DNA of 64,000 nt from Pararhizobium sp. YC-54 (GTDB lineage Bacteria > Pseudomonadota > Alphaproteobacteria > Rhizobiales > Rhizobiaceae). Below the pieces are notes generated by a model. That model saw only the letters and a list, made by a program, of their open reading frames with translations, searched no databases and had not been told where the DNA came from. Position numbers and translations under genes: made by a program. Within the stretch, counting starts at the first letter, position 1; the number at the start of each line of letters is the position of its first letter. Of this stretch, positions 34,622-44,469 are shown in pieces. The stretch spans positions 434,001 to 498,000 of the forward strand of contig NZ_JAOYTH010000003.1 of assembly GCF_025847205.1 (NCBI RefSeq), given 5' to 3'.

Positions 34622-36399
34622 GCCTGGTTCTCGATCGGAAGCGAAAGGATGAAGCGGGCGCCGGTGATCTGGCCGCTCGCGTTCATCATGTTCTCGGCCT
34701 TCAGCGAGCCGCCGTGGGCCTCGGCGATCTGGCGTGAGATGGAAAGACCAAGGCCCGAATTCTGGCCAAAATCCTCGGCCTCCGGCCGGTCGGTGTAGAA
34801 GCGTTCGAAGATGCGGTCGATGTCTTCGGCCTGGATGCCGGGGCCGTTGTCCTCGACATAGATGATGCAGCGGCTGCGGGTCCGGGTCAGGCGCAGAACG
34901 ATGCGCCCGCCCTGGTCGGGAACGAACGACCGCGCATTCTCGATCAGGTTGGTGATGATCTGGCCGATGCGCAGCTCGTAGCCGCCGACATCGAAGCGCG
35001 CCTTCGGATTGTCCTTGCGCTCGACGACGAAACTCAGCTCGACAGCCTTCTTGCCGCTGCGAATCTGCCGGGAAATATCGACAAGGCCAGCGAGCAGTTT
35101 TTCCAGATCGACGGCCTTGGCATCGCTGCGGGCAAGCTCGGCATCGAGCCTTGAGGCATCGGAAATGTCGCTGATCAGGCGGTCAAGACGGCGCACGTCG
35201 TGCTGGATGACGTCCATCAGCCGCTTCTTGGAATCGTCGGTGCGGGCGAGCGGCAGCGTTTCAACGGCGCTGCGCAGCGAGGTCAGCGGGTTCTTCAATT
35301 CATGACTGACGTCGGCTGCAAAATTCTCGATCGCGGCGATGCGGTCGTAGAGCGCCGTCGTCATTTCGCGCAGCGCAACGGACAGGTTGCCGATCTCGTC
35401 CTGACGCGACGAGAAGTCCGGAATTTCCTCGCGCTCCTTGGCGCCGCCACGCCGCACGCGGATGGCGGCGGCTGACAGGCGCCGGAGCGGGTTGGCGATC
35501 GTGCTCGACAGCAGCAACGACAGGATGACGTTGACCAGTGCAGCGACGCCGAACACGCGGATGATGGCCAGCCGCTCGGCATGAACGATCTTGTCGATAT
35601 CGCCCGCCTGAGTCGACAGGAGCAGCACGCCGAGAACCGCGCGAAACCGCTGGACGGGCACGGCGACGGAAACGATCAGCTCGCCCTTTTCGGTCACGCG
35701 GACAACGGCGCCACGAACGCCGGTCAGCGCATTCATGACTTCGGGATAGATCGCGCCGTTGCCGCCGGGCGGTTCCTTGTAGAGCGGCAGGTTGCCCGGC
35801 TGCAGCACCCGGTTGAACCAGGAGTTCAGCCGCTCGGACCATGTCACGGCTTCCGGTTCGATCGGCGGCAGGTCGAAACGCAGCACCTGGCCGCCGGTAT
35901 AGAGATGGCGGGAATCAAGCAAGAGGTCGGCGTCGGCATCGAACAGGCGGGCGCGGGTGCGGGTCGGCGAGATCAGCCGCCGCAACACCGGTGCGACACG
36001 TTCCTGATTGATCGGGAATTCGAGGTCCTCGTCGCTTGGCAGCGGCGTGATGCTTTGGCCCGCCTGCAGTTCCAGAAGCTTTTCGGGATCGATGGTGATC
36101 GAGTTGGTATCGACGGAGGCAGAGGCCGCGATGGCGCCGGCGATGATTTCCCCCTGCGTCAGAAGGCTTTCGACGCGCGCATCGATCAGTCCTTCGCGGA
36201 ACTGGTTCAGATACATGATGCCGCCGACGAGCACGACGAGCGCGACGAGATTGAAGAACAGGATACGGCGCGTCAGGCTGGAAAAGACGGCGTTGCCGAA
36301 GATCCGGCGAATCAACGTGAAGGGATGCGCCCACTTGCGGCCGGAAGCCGCCCGTATTTCACCGTCATCCATATCGATGTTTCGCAAGACTTCGACCAA
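34618..36399 (-). CDS. chvG: sensor histidine kinase ChvG (ExoS)
   Basis: A 593-residue membrane sensor. Helix 1 is near 47-64 (ILFFNLVALVVLVGGIMYL) and helix 2 near 279-303. A large periplasmic domain lies between them, then HAMP, the H-box VSHELKNPL, the N-box NLIENARSF and G-boxes DNGPGI and SGLGLSI. It controls acid and cell-envelope responses and, in symbionts and agrobacteria, succinoglycan and virulence traits. Start: the TTG at 36399 has GGAG 8 nt upstream and gives the usual family length; the first ATG (36372) has no site. It overlaps hprK by 4 nt. Confidence 0.95.
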   Translation of the reverse strand: MVEVLRNIDMDDGEIRAASGRKWAHPFTLIRRIFGNAVFSSLTRRILFFNLVALVVLVGGIMYLNQFREGLIDARVESLLTQGEIIAGAIAASASVDTNSITIDPEKLLELQAGQSITPLPSDEDLEFPINQERVAPVLRRLISPTRTRARLFDADADLLLDSRHLYTGGQVLRFDLPPIEPEAVTWSERLNSWFNRVLQPGNLPLYKEPPGGNGAIYPEVMNALTGVRGAVVRVTEKGELIVSVAVPVQRFRAVLGVLLLSTQAGDIDKIVHAERLAIIRVFGVAALVNVILSLLLSSTIANPLRRLSAAAIRVRRGGAKEREEIPDFSSRQDEIGNLSVALREMTTALYDRIAAIENFAADVSHELKNPLTSLRSAVETLPLARTDDSKKRLMDVIQHDVRRLDRLISDISDASRLDAELARSDAKAVDLEKLLAGLVDISRQIRSGKKAVELSFVVERKDNPKARFDVGGYELRIGQIITNLIENARSFVPDQGGRIVLRLTRTRSRCIIYVEDNGPGIQAEDIDRIFERFYTDRPEAEDFGQNSGLGLSISRQIAEAHGGSLKAENMMNASGQITGARFILSLPIENQA

Positions 36400-36432
36400 G
36401 CCTTCAACTCCCGCTTTCGCGGCCTCTGCATA

Positions 36433-36477
36433 TCAGTGGCAGCTTTGCTGCCGTTCAGTGGCAGACCTGGCTGCCGT
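36433..36477. repeat. two tandem hairpin-forming units upstream of chvG
   Basis: Units TCAGTGGCAG-CTTTG-CTGCC (from 36433) and TCAGTGGCAG-ACCTGG-CTGCC (from 36455) lie back to back, each able to fold as GGCAG/CTGCC. They are in the 227-nt spacer between chvI and chvG, about 35-80 nt before the chvG start. They could be regulator half-sites or leader hairpins. Confidence 0.6.
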
Positions 36478-36626
36478 CCGCCTCACGGAAAAGCCCGAGG
36501 CAAAAATGGAGATCGGTTCTTTGCGTCCCGTCTTGGCGCGGAGCCGTAGCATACAGCTCCGCCCGTGACCACGCCAGTCTTGCCCATCGCAGCCATGTCC
36601 GGTGTGGCGAAGAGATGAGGCCCAGC

Positions 36627-37361
36627 TCAGGCCGATTCGCGGAAGCGGTAGCCGACGCCGTAAAGCGTTTCGATCATGTCGAAGTCGTTATCGACCATCT
36701 TGAACTTCTTGCGCAGTCGCTTGATGTGGCTGTCGATGGTGCGGTCGTCGACATAGACCTGTTCGTCATAGGCGGCGTCCATCAGCGAATCGCGGCTCTT
36801 GACCACGCCGGGGCGCTGGGCCAGCGAATGCAGGATGAGGAACTCGGTGACCGTCAGCGTCACCGGCTCGTTCTTCCAGGTGCAGGTGTGGCGCTCCTGG
36901 TCCATCGACAGCTGGCCGCGCTCCAGCGAGCGTGCCTGGACGTCGGCGGCACTCTTGGCTGCGTTGCCACTGCTGTTTGCGGCAGCTGCCACTTCCCGGT
37001 TGGCCGAGCGGCGCAGGATCGCCTTGACGCGCTCAACCAGCAGGCGTTGCGAAAAGGGCTTGGTGATGAAATCGTCGGCGCCCATCTTCAGGCCGAACAG
37101 TTCGTCGATTTCCTCATCCTTGGATGTCAGGAAGATCACCGGTATATCGGACTTCTGACGCAGGCGGCGAAGAAGCTCCATGCCGTCCATGCGCGGCATC
37201 TTGATATCGAAGATCGCCAGCTGCGGCGGCCGGGCAAGCAATCCGTCGAGAGCCGAGGCACCGTCGGTATAGGTTTCGACCTTATAGCCTTCCGCTTCCA
37301 GCGCAATCGACACCGAGGTCAGGATGTTCCGGTCGTCATCGACAAGTGCAATCGTCTGCAT
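36627..37361 (-). CDS. chvI: response regulator ChvI
   Basis: A 244-residue OmpR/PhoB-type regulator. The receiver domain has Asp8-Asp10, phospho-acceptor Asp52 (FDIKMP) and the Lys in ITKPFS; a winged helix ends [12 protein letters not shown]. Between the domains is an alanine-rich linker ([16 protein letters not shown]) longer than in related proteins. The ATG at 37361 has GGAG upstream; an ATG at 37379, also with a good site, would add six residues. It is the partner of ChvG encoded directly downstream, divergent from pckA. Confidence 0.95.
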   Translation of the reverse strand: MQTIALVDDDRNILTSVSIALEAEGYKVETYTDGASALDGLLARPPQLAIFDIKMPRMDGMELLRRLRQKSDIPVIFLTSKDEEIDELFGLKMGADDFITKPFSQRLLVERVKAILRRSANREVAAAANSSGNAAKSAADVQARSLERGQLSMDQERHTCTWKNEPVTLTVTEFLILHSLAQRPGVVKSRDSLMDAAYDEQVYVDDRTIDSHIKRLRKKFKMVDNDFDMIETLYGVGYRFRESA

Positions 37362-37701
37362 CGTATAGGGCTCCACCATTTCGCTGCGCCTCCGAGGCCA
37401 ACCCGGTTGTCCGGGCTCTGCTGCGGTAAGGTGCGTTTCATGAGTATAAAGGTGGAACAAATTGTGGCGAAGTAAAATGCAAAAGCAATCAGCACGGCGC
37501 CAAGCGGGTGTTTGCCGCGGAAAATCGGCGCTCGAAAAAGCGCGATTCAACCGATTAAAAAAGCGATATTTTCTTTTAAATCGATTAATATACTGAAATC
37601 ATTATATTTTTTAAGACAGCAATCTTGTCTTTTCCTCTCCATCCTTTTATGGTCGCTAACATACAACGTTCTGTCTGCAAACCACGGAGGAAAGCTGAAC
37701 C
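37362..37701. promoter_or_regulatory. divergent chvI/pckA control region
   Basis: A 340-nt spacer, strongly AT-rich at 37548-37635 and likely curved. For pckA, TTGTCT (37625-37630), 17 nt, TATGGT (37648-37653) is a promoter candidate. Its -35 box is overlapped by the dyad AAGACA (37613-37618) and TGTCTT (37626-37631), a possible operator, perhaps for a LacI-type regulator such as PckR of rhizobia or for ChvI. A GGAGGAAAG site precedes the pckA start. Confidence 0.4.
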
Positions 37702-39312
37702 ATGAAGGAACTCGGCGTTCGCAACCCATCCCTTGGGCTGGAATCAATCGGTTTCACCAACCTTGACATGGTTCGGTACAACTTTGGCACCCCTGAACTC
37801 TATGAGGAAATCCTGCGCCGCGGCGAAGCGCAGCTGACTTCAGACGGTGCCGTGCGTGCCCTGACGGGCCAGCACACCGGCCGTTCGCCGAAGGACAAGT
37901 TCGTCGTTCGCGATGAAAACACCACCGGCGAAATCTGGTGGGACAACAACAATGCAATGTCGCCGGAGCATTTCGCGGTTCTGCATCAGGACATGCTCGA
38001 TCATGCCAAGGGCAAGTCGCTCTATGCGCAGGATCTGATCGGCGGCGCCGATGCGGAAAATGCCCTGCCGACGCGCGTCATCACCGAATTCGCCTGGCAT
38101 TCGCTGTTCATCCGCAATCTTCTGATCCGCCCGGAAAAGGCAGCACTCGCCGCCTTCGCACCAAAGCTGACGATCATCGATCTGCCGGACTTCAAGGCCG
38201 ACCCTGCCCGCCATGGTTGCCGTACCGAGACGGTGATCGCCTGCAACTTCACCAAGGGCATCATTCTGATCGGCGGCACGTCCTATGCCGGCGAGATGAA
38301 AAAAGCCGTCTTCACCATGCTCAACTACCTGCTGCCGGCCAAGCGCGTGATGCCGATGCATTGCTCGGCGAATGTCGGCCCGAATGGCGATGCAGCCGTT
38401 TTCTTCGGCCTGTCGGGCACCGGCAAGACGACGCTCTCGGCCGATCCGAAGCGCACGCTGATCGGCGATGACGAACATGGCTGGGGCGAGCATGGCATCT
38501 TCAATTTCGAAGGCGGCTGCTATGCCAAGACCATTCGCCTGTCGGCAGAAGCCGAACCGGAAATCTTCGCGACCACCCGCCGCTTCGGCACGGTGCTCGA
38601 AAACGTCGTGCTCGATGAAAACCGCAAGCCGGACTTCAACGACGGTTCGCTGACCGAAAACACCCGTTGCGCCTATCCGCTCGACTTCATCCCGAATGCC
38701 AGCAAGTCGGGAACGGCTGGGCATCCGGGCACGATCATCATGCTGACGGCCGATGCCTTCGGTGTCATGCCGCCGATCGCCCGCTTGACGCCCGATCAGG
38801 CCATGTACCACTTCCTGTCCGGCTACACCGCCAAGGTGGCTGGCACGGAAAAGGGCGTCACCGAACCGGAAGCGACGTTCTCGACCTGCTTCGGTGCACC
38901 CTTCATGCCGCGTCATCCGTCCGAATACGGCAACCTGCTCAAGGCACTGATTGCCGAACACGGCGTCAATTGCTGGCTGGTCAATACCGGCTGGACCGGC
39001 GGCGCCTATGGCGTGGGAAGCCGCATGCCGATCAAGGCAACGCGGGCGCTGCTCGCTGCAGCGCTTGACGGTTCGCTGGCCTCGGCCGAATTCCGCACCG
39101 ACAGCAATTTCGGCTTTGCCGTTCCAGTTTCGGTTCCCGGTATCGACAGCAGCATCCTAGATCCGCGCTCGACCTGGAGCGATGGCATTGCCTATGACGC
39201 GCAGGCCCGCAAGCTGATCGACATGTTCGTCGCCAACTTCGCCAAGTTCGAGAGCCATGTCGACGGCAGCGTCCGCGATGCGGCCCCCGGTGCGAAGCTT
39301 GCGGCGGAATAA
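37702..39312 (+). CDS. pckA: phosphoenolpyruvate carboxykinase (ATP)
   Basis: A 536-residue gluconeogenic enzyme turning oxaloacetate and ATP into phosphoenolpyruvate. [14 protein letters not shown] binds substrate, the P-loop is [11 protein letters not shown] and the metal motif IGDDEHGW follows. The C-terminal region [14 protein letters not shown] is also typical. It is required in rhizobia for growth on C4-dicarboxylates. The ATG at 37702 has GGAGG 11 nt upstream. The gene is divergent from chvI, an arrangement conserved in the family, and ends in a terminator. Confidence 0.97.
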   Translation: MKELGVRNPSLGLESIGFTNLDMVRYNFGTPELYEEILRRGEAQLTSDGAVRALTGQHTGRSPKDKFVVRDENTTGEIWWDNNNAMSPEHFAVLHQDMLDHAKGKSLYAQDLIGGADAENALPTRVITEFAWHSLFIRNLLIRPEKAALAAFAPKLTIIDLPDFKADPARHGCRTETVIACNFTKGIILIGGTSYAGEMKKAVFTMLNYLLPAKRVMPMHCSANVGPNGDAAVFFGLSGTGKTTLSADPKRTLIGDDEHGWGEHGIFNFEGGCYAKTIRLSAEAEPEIFATTRRFGTVLENVVLDENRKPDFNDGSLTENTRCAYPLDFIPNASKSGTAGHPGTIIMLTADAFGVMPPIARLTPDQAMYHFLSGYTAKVAGTEKGVTEPEATFSTCFGAPFMPRHPSEYGNLLKALIAEHGVNCWLVNTGWTGGAYGVGSRMPIKATRALLAAALDGSLASAEFRTDSNFGFAVPVSVPGIDSSILDPRSTWSDGIAYDAQARKLIDMFVANFAKFESHVDGSVRDAAPGAKLAAE

Positions 39313-39350
39313 TCAGCCGCCAGCATAGATTGCAGGCTATGATTCACGTG

Positions 39351-39378
39351 AAACCCGGCGCGAAAGTGCCGGGTTTTT
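39351..39378 (+). terminator. intrinsic terminator of pckA
   Basis: AAACCCGGC (39351-39359) pairs perfectly with GCCGGGTTT (39368-39376) around an 8-nt loop, with a T-run at 39374-39378. It lies 38 nt after the stop codon. Confidence 0.88.
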
Positions 39379-39450
39379 GCGTTGGCGGCCGGTTCGCGCG
39401 TTTTCAACGCTGCCATCCTGTGAGATAGAGCGGTGGAAGGATGAAACCAC

Positions 39451-39885
39451 ATGGCCAGCGATCCGCTTTACATCAACGACCGCATCGTCATCGCCGGCTG
39501 GGAGCTGACGGAGCAATTCGTGCTGGCCGGTGGCCCGGGCGGACAGAATGTCAACAAGGTCTCGACCGCGGTTCAGCTGTTCTACGGCATTGTCGCCTCG
39601 CCGGCCTTGCCGGAGCGGGTCCGTGACAACGCCATCAAGCTGGCTGGCCGCAAGGTCTCCAAGGATGGCGTGCTGATGATCGAGGCGAGCCGTTTCCGCA
39701 GCCAGGAACGCAACCGGGAAGACGCCCGCGAGCGGCTGAAGGAGCTGATCCTGAAGGCCGCAGAACCGCCGCCGCCGCCGCGCCGGAAAACCAAGCCGAC
39801 CAAGGGTTCGATCGAACGCCGCCTGAAGGAAAAGACCGGGCGCGGCGAAGTCAAGAAGATGCGCGGACGCCCGCAGAACGATTGA
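39451..39885 (+). CDS. arfB: alternative ribosome-rescue factor ArfB (peptidyl-tRNA hydrolase)
   Basis: A 144-residue protein with the release-factor catalytic motif GGPGGQNVNK (Gly30-Gly31-Gln32). It has a basic, lysine- and arginine-rich C-terminal tail (RRKTKPTKGSIERRLKEK region) that enters the empty mRNA channel. There is no stop-codon-recognition domain, which separates it from RF1/RF2. It frees stalled ribosomes independently of tmRNA. The ATG at 39451 is preceded by GGAAGGATGAAACCAC. Confidence 0.95.
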   Translation: MASDPLYINDRIVIAGWELTEQFVLAGGPGGQNVNKVSTAVQLFYGIVASPALPERVRDNAIKLAGRKVSKDGVLMIEASRFRSQERNREDARERLKELILKAAEPPPPPRRKTKPTKGSIERRLKEKTGRGEVKKMRGRPQND

Positions 39886-39970
39886 TCGCCGCAATTTTCA
39901 TCCGGGCCTTGTTTTTTCTCCATCACTGCACTCTGTTAGGGTTGAAGACACCCGCAAAAGGAGATGCGCC

Positions 39971-40444
39971 ATGGGTCTGTTCAGCTTTATCAAGAATGCC
40001 GGCAAGAAGCTTGGTATCGGCGGCGATGACGATGCGCCGGATGTCGAAGCGGTGAAGAAGGAACTGGCCTCCCACGATCTCGGCACCGACAAGGTCGATG
40101 TTGCGGTCGAGGGCGACAAGGTCGTGCTCACCGGCGTCGTGAAGGACCAGTCCGCCTTTGAAAAGGCTGTTGTCGCGGTCGGCAACACGCTGGGTATCTC
40201 GAAGGTGGAAGCGGCGGAACTCAAGGTCGCCGATGGCGCTGCGGCACCAGCGCCTGCCAAGGAACCGGTATTCTATACAGTGAAGAAGGGTGACAACCTC
40301 TGGAAGATCGCCGAAGCGCAGTATGGCAAGGGCAAGGGTGCGAAGAACACGGTCATCTTCGAGGCCAACAAGCCGATGCTGACGCATCCGGACAAGATCT
40401 ATCCCGGCCAGGTCCTGCGCATTCCGGCCCTGGATCAGGCCTGA
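39971..40444 (+). CDS. BON-LysM domain protein (LysM/Kbp type)
   Basis: A 157-residue protein with no signal peptide. A BON-like domain spans about 30-85 and a LysM repeat about 100-153 (YTVKKGDNLWKIAEAQYG ... IYPGQVLRIP). The layout matches E. coli YgaU/Kbp, a potassium-binding stress protein, and rhizobial proteins annotated LysM. The ATG at 39971 follows AAAGGAGATGCGCC. The next gene starts 2 nt after its stop. Confidence 0.88.
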   Translation: MGLFSFIKNAGKKLGIGGDDDAPDVEAVKKELASHDLGTDKVDVAVEGDKVVLTGVVKDQSAFEKAVVAVGNTLGISKVEAAELKVADGAAAPAPAKEPVFYTVKKGDNLWKIAEAQYGKGKGAKNTVIFEANKPMLTHPDKIYPGQVLRIPALDQA

Positions 40445-40446
40445 TC

Positions 40447-40887
40447 ATGAAAAGGCTCAGCGCAGTCCTGTTGTTATGTCTCACCGTCATAATGGCGGTT
40501 TTCAGCGGGCCTGCGCTGGCGAAGGCGTTCCGCGAGCCGGCCAAGGGCTCGGCGGAGCGTTCGGCGATCCTCGATACGCTGCGCCCGGCGGTCGAGGCGG
40601 AAATGCGCGGTCCGGTCGAGTTCGTCGTGACGATCATCCGCGCCTCTCCCAACTGGGCCTTCGTGCAAGTGGAACCGCAGCGGCCGGGTGGCGGCGCGAT
40701 CGATCCGGAAGAAACAGGGTTCGCCGGCGAGACCGACATGATGGACGGGCTGACCGTCTATGGCCTGATGAGTTTTCAATCCGGCCGCTGGAACCTGATC
40801 GATCACATGGCTGGCCCGACGGATGTCGGTTACGCCGACTGGCAGCAGCGCTACGGCGTGCCGCCAGCCATGCTCGGATTGGAATAG
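40447..40887 (+). CDS. small exported protein of unknown function
   Basis: A 146-residue protein with a clear signal peptide (KRLSAVLLLCLTVIMAVFSGPALA, cut near ALA/KAF) and a compact predicted globular domain containing FVVTIIRASPNWAFVQVEP and a late SGRWNLIDHMAGPTDVGY. I do not recognise a named family; similar periplasmic proteins occur in Rhizobiales. Tight spacing on both sides (2 nt and 7 nt) places it in a three-gene unit with the LysM protein and the AlkB-like protein. Confidence 0.78.
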   Translation: MKRLSAVLLLCLTVIMAVFSGPALAKAFREPAKGSAERSAILDTLRPAVEAEMRGPVEFVVTIIRASPNWAFVQVEPQRPGGGAIDPEETGFAGETDMMDGLTVYGLMSFQSGRWNLIDHMAGPTDVGYADWQQRYGVPPAMLGLE

Positions 40888-40894
40888 GTCTTCG

Positions 40895-41506
40895 ATGAAA
40901 ATCCTGCCCAAGGGTGTCCGCCATATTCCGGGCTTTCTCGACCGGGAAAAACAGGAGGCTCTGGTTAAGAGCATTCGCGCCATCGTGGCAGAAGCCCCGC
41001 TGTTCGTCCCGGTCATGCCGCGCACCGGCAAACCGATGTCGGTGCGCATGACCAATTGCGGCCCGCTCGGCTGGGTGACGGACAAGGAGCGCGGCTATCG
41101 CTACCAGCCGCAACATCCCGTCACCGGCAAGCCCTGGCCTGCAATGCCAGACGTGCTGCTCGATATCTGGCGCACCGTCTCTGGAGCCTCAAAGGAGCCA
41201 GAGGCCTGCCTCGTCAATTTCTATGCCGACGACGCCCGGATGGGCCTGCATCAGGATCGCGACGAAGAAGATCTGGAAACACCGGTCGTATCGATTTCGC
41301 TGGGGGACAGCTGCCTGTTTCGTGTCGGCGGCACGGAGCGCAGCGGCGGCACCCTGTCGTTCAAGCTGTCGAGTGGCGATGTGGTCGTGCTTGGCGGCGA
41401 GGGACGTCTGGCCTTTCACGGCGTCGATAAAATCTACCCCGGCACATCGACTCTCCTGAAAAACGGCGGCCGCATCAACCTGACGCTGCGCCGCGTCACG
41501 CTGTGA
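40895..41506 (+). CDS. alkB: AlkB-type alpha-ketoglutarate-dependent dioxygenase
   Basis: A 203-residue Fe(II)/2-oxoglutarate dioxygenase that repairs alkylated DNA or RNA bases. Iron ligands are His119 and Asp121 in GLHQDRDEED and His175 in LAFHGVD. The 2-oxoglutarate arginines are in GGRINLTLRRV. The nucleotide-recognition lid and NFYADDARMG are typical. The ATG at 40895 gives a family-length protein; upstream in-frame codons lie within the preceding gene. It is convergent with coaA, 3 nt apart. Confidence 0.93.
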   Translation: MKILPKGVRHIPGFLDREKQEALVKSIRAIVAEAPLFVPVMPRTGKPMSVRMTNCGPLGWVTDKERGYRYQPQHPVTGKPWPAMPDVLLDIWRTVSGASKEPEACLVNFYADDARMGLHQDRDEEDLETPVVSISLGDSCLFRVGGTERSGGTLSFKLSSGDVVVLGGEGRLAFHGVDKIYPGTSTLLKNGGRINLTLRRVTL

Positions 41507-41509
41507 GCT

Positions 41510-42505
41510 TCAGAGCTTGCGCAGTGCCACCGTCTCGGTGAGGTGATTGGGGCCCTTCTGCAGGATCAGGTCGGCCCGCGGCCGCGTCGGCAGGATATTC
41601 TGGCGCAGGTTCTTCAGGTTGATGTTCTGCCAGAGCCCCTCGGCGATCGCCAGGGCCTCTTCCTCGCTCACCTGCGCATAGCGCTTGAAGAAGGAATCAG
41701 GATTGCGGAAGGCTGTCTGGCGCAGACGCATGAAGCGGTTGACATACCAGGTGTGAATCAGGCTCTCCTCGGCGTCGATATAGATCGAGAAATCGAAGAA
41801 ATCCGACACCATCGGCACAATCTTGCCGTCAGCGGGCAAGTTGCGCGACTGCAGGACGTTGATGCCTTCGAAAATCAGGATGTCCGGGCGATCGACGACC
41901 TGGAACTGGTCGGGCAGCACATCATAGGTCAGATGCGAATAGGTCGGCGCCTTGACATTCGGCTGGCCGGCCTTGATCGCCGACAGGAAGCGCAACAGCG
42001 CGCCGATATCATAGCTTTCCGGGAACCCTTTTCGGTCCATCATGTTTTCCCGCAGCAGCGTCGCATTGGGATAGAGGAAGCCGTCGGTGGTCACCAGATC
42101 GACCTTCGGGCTCGATGGCCAGCGTGACAGAAGCTCGGCGAGAATACGGGCTGTTGTCGATTTGCCGACGGCAACGGAGCCGGCAATGCCGATGACGAAC
42201 GGGGTCTTGGCATCGTTGGACATGCTGAGGAACCGCTGACGCTGGGCAAACAGCCTCTGCGAGGATTCCACATGCGTGGACAAAAGGCGCGACAGCGACA
42301 GGTAGATGCGCCGCACTTCATCGAGATCGACGGGGTCGTTGAGGGACCGCAGCCGCTGGACTTCGTCCGCCGACAGCGTCAGCGGCGTGTCGGCCCGAAA
42401 ATGCGACCATTCCTCCGCCGAAAAGAACCGGTAGGGCGAATAGTCCTTGTTGTCGAAGTGATCCGGAATGTCGGCCGGCGCGATGTCTTTTGCGACGATT
42501 GTCAT
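41510..42505 (-). CDS. coaA: pantothenate kinase, type I
   Basis: A 331-residue type I enzyme starting coenzyme A synthesis. The P-loop is [13 protein letters not shown] (about 105-117), followed by [19 protein letters not shown] and the acidic IFEGINVLQ. Residue content fits the prokaryotic PanK-I family, normally feedback-inhibited by CoA. It is the last gene of the leftward his cluster, 7 nt after hisE, an order conserved in Rhizobiaceae. Confidence 0.96.
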   Translation of the reverse strand: MTIVAKDIAPADIPDHFDNKDYSPYRFFSAEEWSHFRADTPLTLSADEVQRLRSLNDPVDLDEVRRIYLSLSRLLSTHVESSQRLFAQRQRFLSMSNDAKTPFVIGIAGSVAVGKSTTARILAELLSRWPSSPKVDLVTTDGFLYPNATLLRENMMDRKGFPESYDIGALLRFLSAIKAGQPNVKAPTYSHLTYDVLPDQFQVVDRPDILIFEGINVLQSRNLPADGKIVPMVSDFFDFSIYIDAEESLIHTWYVNRFMRLRQTAFRNPDSFFKRYAQVSEEEALAIAEGLWQNINLKNLRQNILPTRPRADLILQKGPNHLTETVALRKL

Positions 42506-42512
42506 GGCGTGT

Positions 42513-42827
42513 CTACCGGCTTGCCTTTTCCTGGAGCCCCGACTGGCTTGTGCGCCGTTCGAGTTCGCTCATCACATCCTGCAACGGAATATCAGCAATT
42601 TTCAATACGACCATCAGATGATAGATCAGATCGGCACTCTCGGCGACGAGGTTGGCGCGATCGTTGCTGATGGCCGCGATCACCGTTTCCACCGCCTCCT
42701 CGCCAAGCTTCTTGGCGGCCTTCGCCTGCCCATGGGCGACGAGTTTGGCGGTCCAGGATTCGTCCGGCGAGGCCTTGGCCCGGGTGGCGACGATCGCTTC
42801 GAGATCGGAAAGGCTGAAATTGCTCAT
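42513..42827 (-). CDS. hisE: phosphoribosyl-ATP pyrophosphatase
   Basis: A 104-residue all-helical MazG-type enzyme, second step of histidine synthesis. [14 protein letters not shown] and [13 protein letters not shown] hold the metal-binding acidic residues. It stands alone, not fused to HisI. It lies 17 nt after hisF on the same strand. Confidence 0.95.
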   Translation of the reverse strand: MSNFSLSDLEAIVATRAKASPDESWTAKLVAHGQAKAAKKLGEEAVETVIAAISNDRANLVAESADLIYHLMVVLKIADIPLQDVMSELERRTSQSGLQEKASR

Positions 42828-42844
42828 CTATTCTATCCTGAAGA

Positions 42845-43621
42845 TCAATCGAGCCGCATGGCAATGCCATGCTCTGCCATATAGCGCTTCGCCTCGCCGA
42901 TGCTATGGGTACCGAAGTGGAAGATCGAGGCGGCAAGCACCGCCGTCGCATGGCCGTCGCGAATGCCCTCGACCATATGATCGAGATTGCCGACACCGCC
43001 CGATGCGATGACCGGCACGGACACCTTGTCGGCAATCGTCCGGGTCAATGCGATATCGTAGCCGGACTTTGAGCCGTCGCGATCCATCGAGGTGAGCAGC
43101 AGTTCACCGGCGCCGAGCTTGACCATCTTCTCGGCAAAGGTCACGGCATCGATGCCGGTTGCCTGACGGCCGCCATGGGTGAAGATCTCCCAGCGGTCCT
43201 CTTCGCCGGGCTTCGAGACTTTCTTGGAATCGATCGAGACGACGATGCACTGGTTACCGAACTTGTCGGCCGCTTCGGCGACGAAATCCGGATTGCTCAC
43301 GGCCGCCGAATTGATCGAAACCTTGTCGGCACCGGCCAGAAGCAGCTTGCGGATATCCGCCACGGCGCGAACGCCGCCGCCGACGGTCAGCGGCATGAAG
43401 CAATGATCGGCGGTGCGGGCGACGACGTCGAAGATCGTGTCGCGGTTGTCGGAGGAGGCCGTGATGTCGAGGAAACAGAGCTCGTCGGCACCGGCGGCAT
43501 CATAGGCCTTGGCCGATTCGACGGGATCGCCGGCATCGATCAGGTCGACGAAGCTGACGCCCTTGACGACACGGCCGTCCTTGACGTCCAGACAGGGAAT
43601 GACACGGGCTTTGAGGGTCAT
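42845..43621 (-). CDS. hisF: imidazole glycerol phosphate synthase, cyclase subunit
   Basis: A 258-residue TIM barrel that uses ammonia from HisH to form imidazole glycerol phosphate. Catalytic Asp12 is in CLDVKDG, the second Asp in LLTSMDRDG and the phosphate-binding ASGGVGN segment follows. The ATG at 43621 overlaps the TGA of a short upstream frame (ATGA) that duplicates its own first 15 codons, an unusual arrangement. Without that insertion the gene would overlap hisA directly. Confidence 0.97.
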   Translation of the reverse strand: MTLKARVIPCLDVKDGRVVKGVSFVDLIDAGDPVESAKAYDAAGADELCFLDITASSDNRDTIFDVVARTADHCFMPLTVGGGVRAVADIRKLLLAGADKVSINSAAVSNPDFVAEAADKFGNQCIVVSIDSKKVSKPGEEDRWEIFTHGGRQATGIDAVTFAEKMVKLGAGELLLTSMDRDGSKSGYDIALTRTIADKVSVPVIASGGVGNLDHMVEGIRDGHATAVLAASIFHFGTHSIGEAKRYMAEHGIAMRLD

Positions 43622-43728
43622 CGGACGGCCTCTTTCTTGTTGTGCGCGTCCTCGCCGCTTTGCGGCTGCGGGCCTCGCGGCATGTCCTTGACGTCCAGGC
43701 AGGGGATGACACGGGCTTTGAGGGTCAT
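43577..43728 (-). repeat. partial tandem duplication of the hisF 5' end
   Basis: The 45 nt at 43684-43728 and the 45 nt at 43577-43621 are identical except for two third-position changes (ATC/ATT and TGC/TGT). A non-repeated 62-nt linker separates them. The duplication sits precisely at the hisA-hisF junction. Confidence 0.95.
43618..43728 (-). CDS. 36-codon mini-frame, hisF-start duplicate between hisA and hisF
   Basis: It starts with the ATG at 43728, overlapping the hisA stop (ATGA), and ends with a TGA overlapping the hisF start (ATGA). The first 15 residues ([15 protein letters not shown]) repeat the HisF N-terminus; the remaining 21 ([21 protein letters not shown] region, proline- and charge-rich) are unrelated. 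It is unlikely to be an enzyme. It may act as a translational bridge that keeps hisF coupled to hisA, or be an evolutionary scar tolerated because coupling is preserved. Confidence 0.6.
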   Translation of the reverse strand: MTLKARVIPCLDVKDMPRGPQPQSGEDAHNKKEAVR

Positions 43729-44468
43729 GCCGTTTTTCCTTTCGCGCCCCGAATGAGCGCCAGCGCCTCGGTCGGATCGATGCGCCCGTCATAAAGCGCC
43801 CGGCCGGAAATGGCGCCTTCAAGCTTTGCCGCATCAGGCCGGACCATGCGGCGGATATCGTCCATCGAGGCAAGTCCGCCCGAGGCGATGACGGGGATCG
43901 ACACGGCGTCCGCCAGTTCCAGCGTCGAATCCCAGTTGATACCGGTCAAGATGCCGTCGCGGTCGATGTCAGTATAGATGATTGCCGAAACGCCGGCGCC
44001 TTCGAATTTTTGAGCGAGTTCGATGACGCCGAGTTCAGAGGCTTCCGCCCAGCCCTCGACCGCAACCTTGCCGCCCTTGGCGTCGATGCCGACGGCGACC
44101 TTGCCGGGGAATTTCCGGCAGGCCTCGATCACCAGCGCCGGGTCGCGCACGGCAACCGTGCCGAGAATGACGCGGGCAAGCCCGCGCGACAGCCAGCTTT
44201 CGATATGGTCGAGCGTGCGAATGCCGCCGCCGAGCTGGACGGGGTTTCTCGTGGCCTTGAGGATCGCATCGACGGCAGCGCCGTTTACCGTCTCACCGGC
44301 AAAGGCGCCGTTGAGATCGACCACGTGCAGCCATTCGAAACCCTGGTCCTCGAAGGCCTTCGCCTGCGCGCCTGGGTCGGGATTGTAGACGGTTGCCTGT
44401 TCCATGTCGCCGAGCTTGAGGCGCACGCACTGGCCGTCTTTGAGGTCGATGGCGGGAAAAAGGATCAT
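43725..44468 (-). CDS. hisA: ProFAR isomerase (HisA)
   Basis: A 247-residue TIM barrel isomerising ProFAR to [19 protein letters not shown] holds the catalytic Asp, [12 protein letters not shown] the second Asp and [13 protein letters not shown] binds phosphate. The ATG at 44468 is one base after the hisH stop. Its stop overlaps a mini-frame derived from hisF. Confidence 0.97.
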   Translation of the reverse strand: MILFPAIDLKDGQCVRLKLGDMEQATVYNPDPGAQAKAFEDQGFEWLHVVDLNGAFAGETVNGAAVDAILKATRNPVQLGGGIRTLDHIESWLSRGLARVILGTVAVRDPALVIEACRKFPGKVAVGIDAKGGKVAVEGWAEASELGVIELAQKFEGAGVSAIIYTDIDRDGILTGINWDSTLELADAVSIPVIASGGLASMDDIRRMVRPDAAKLEGAISGRALYDGRIDPTEALALIRGAKGKTA

Positions 44469-44469
44469 G

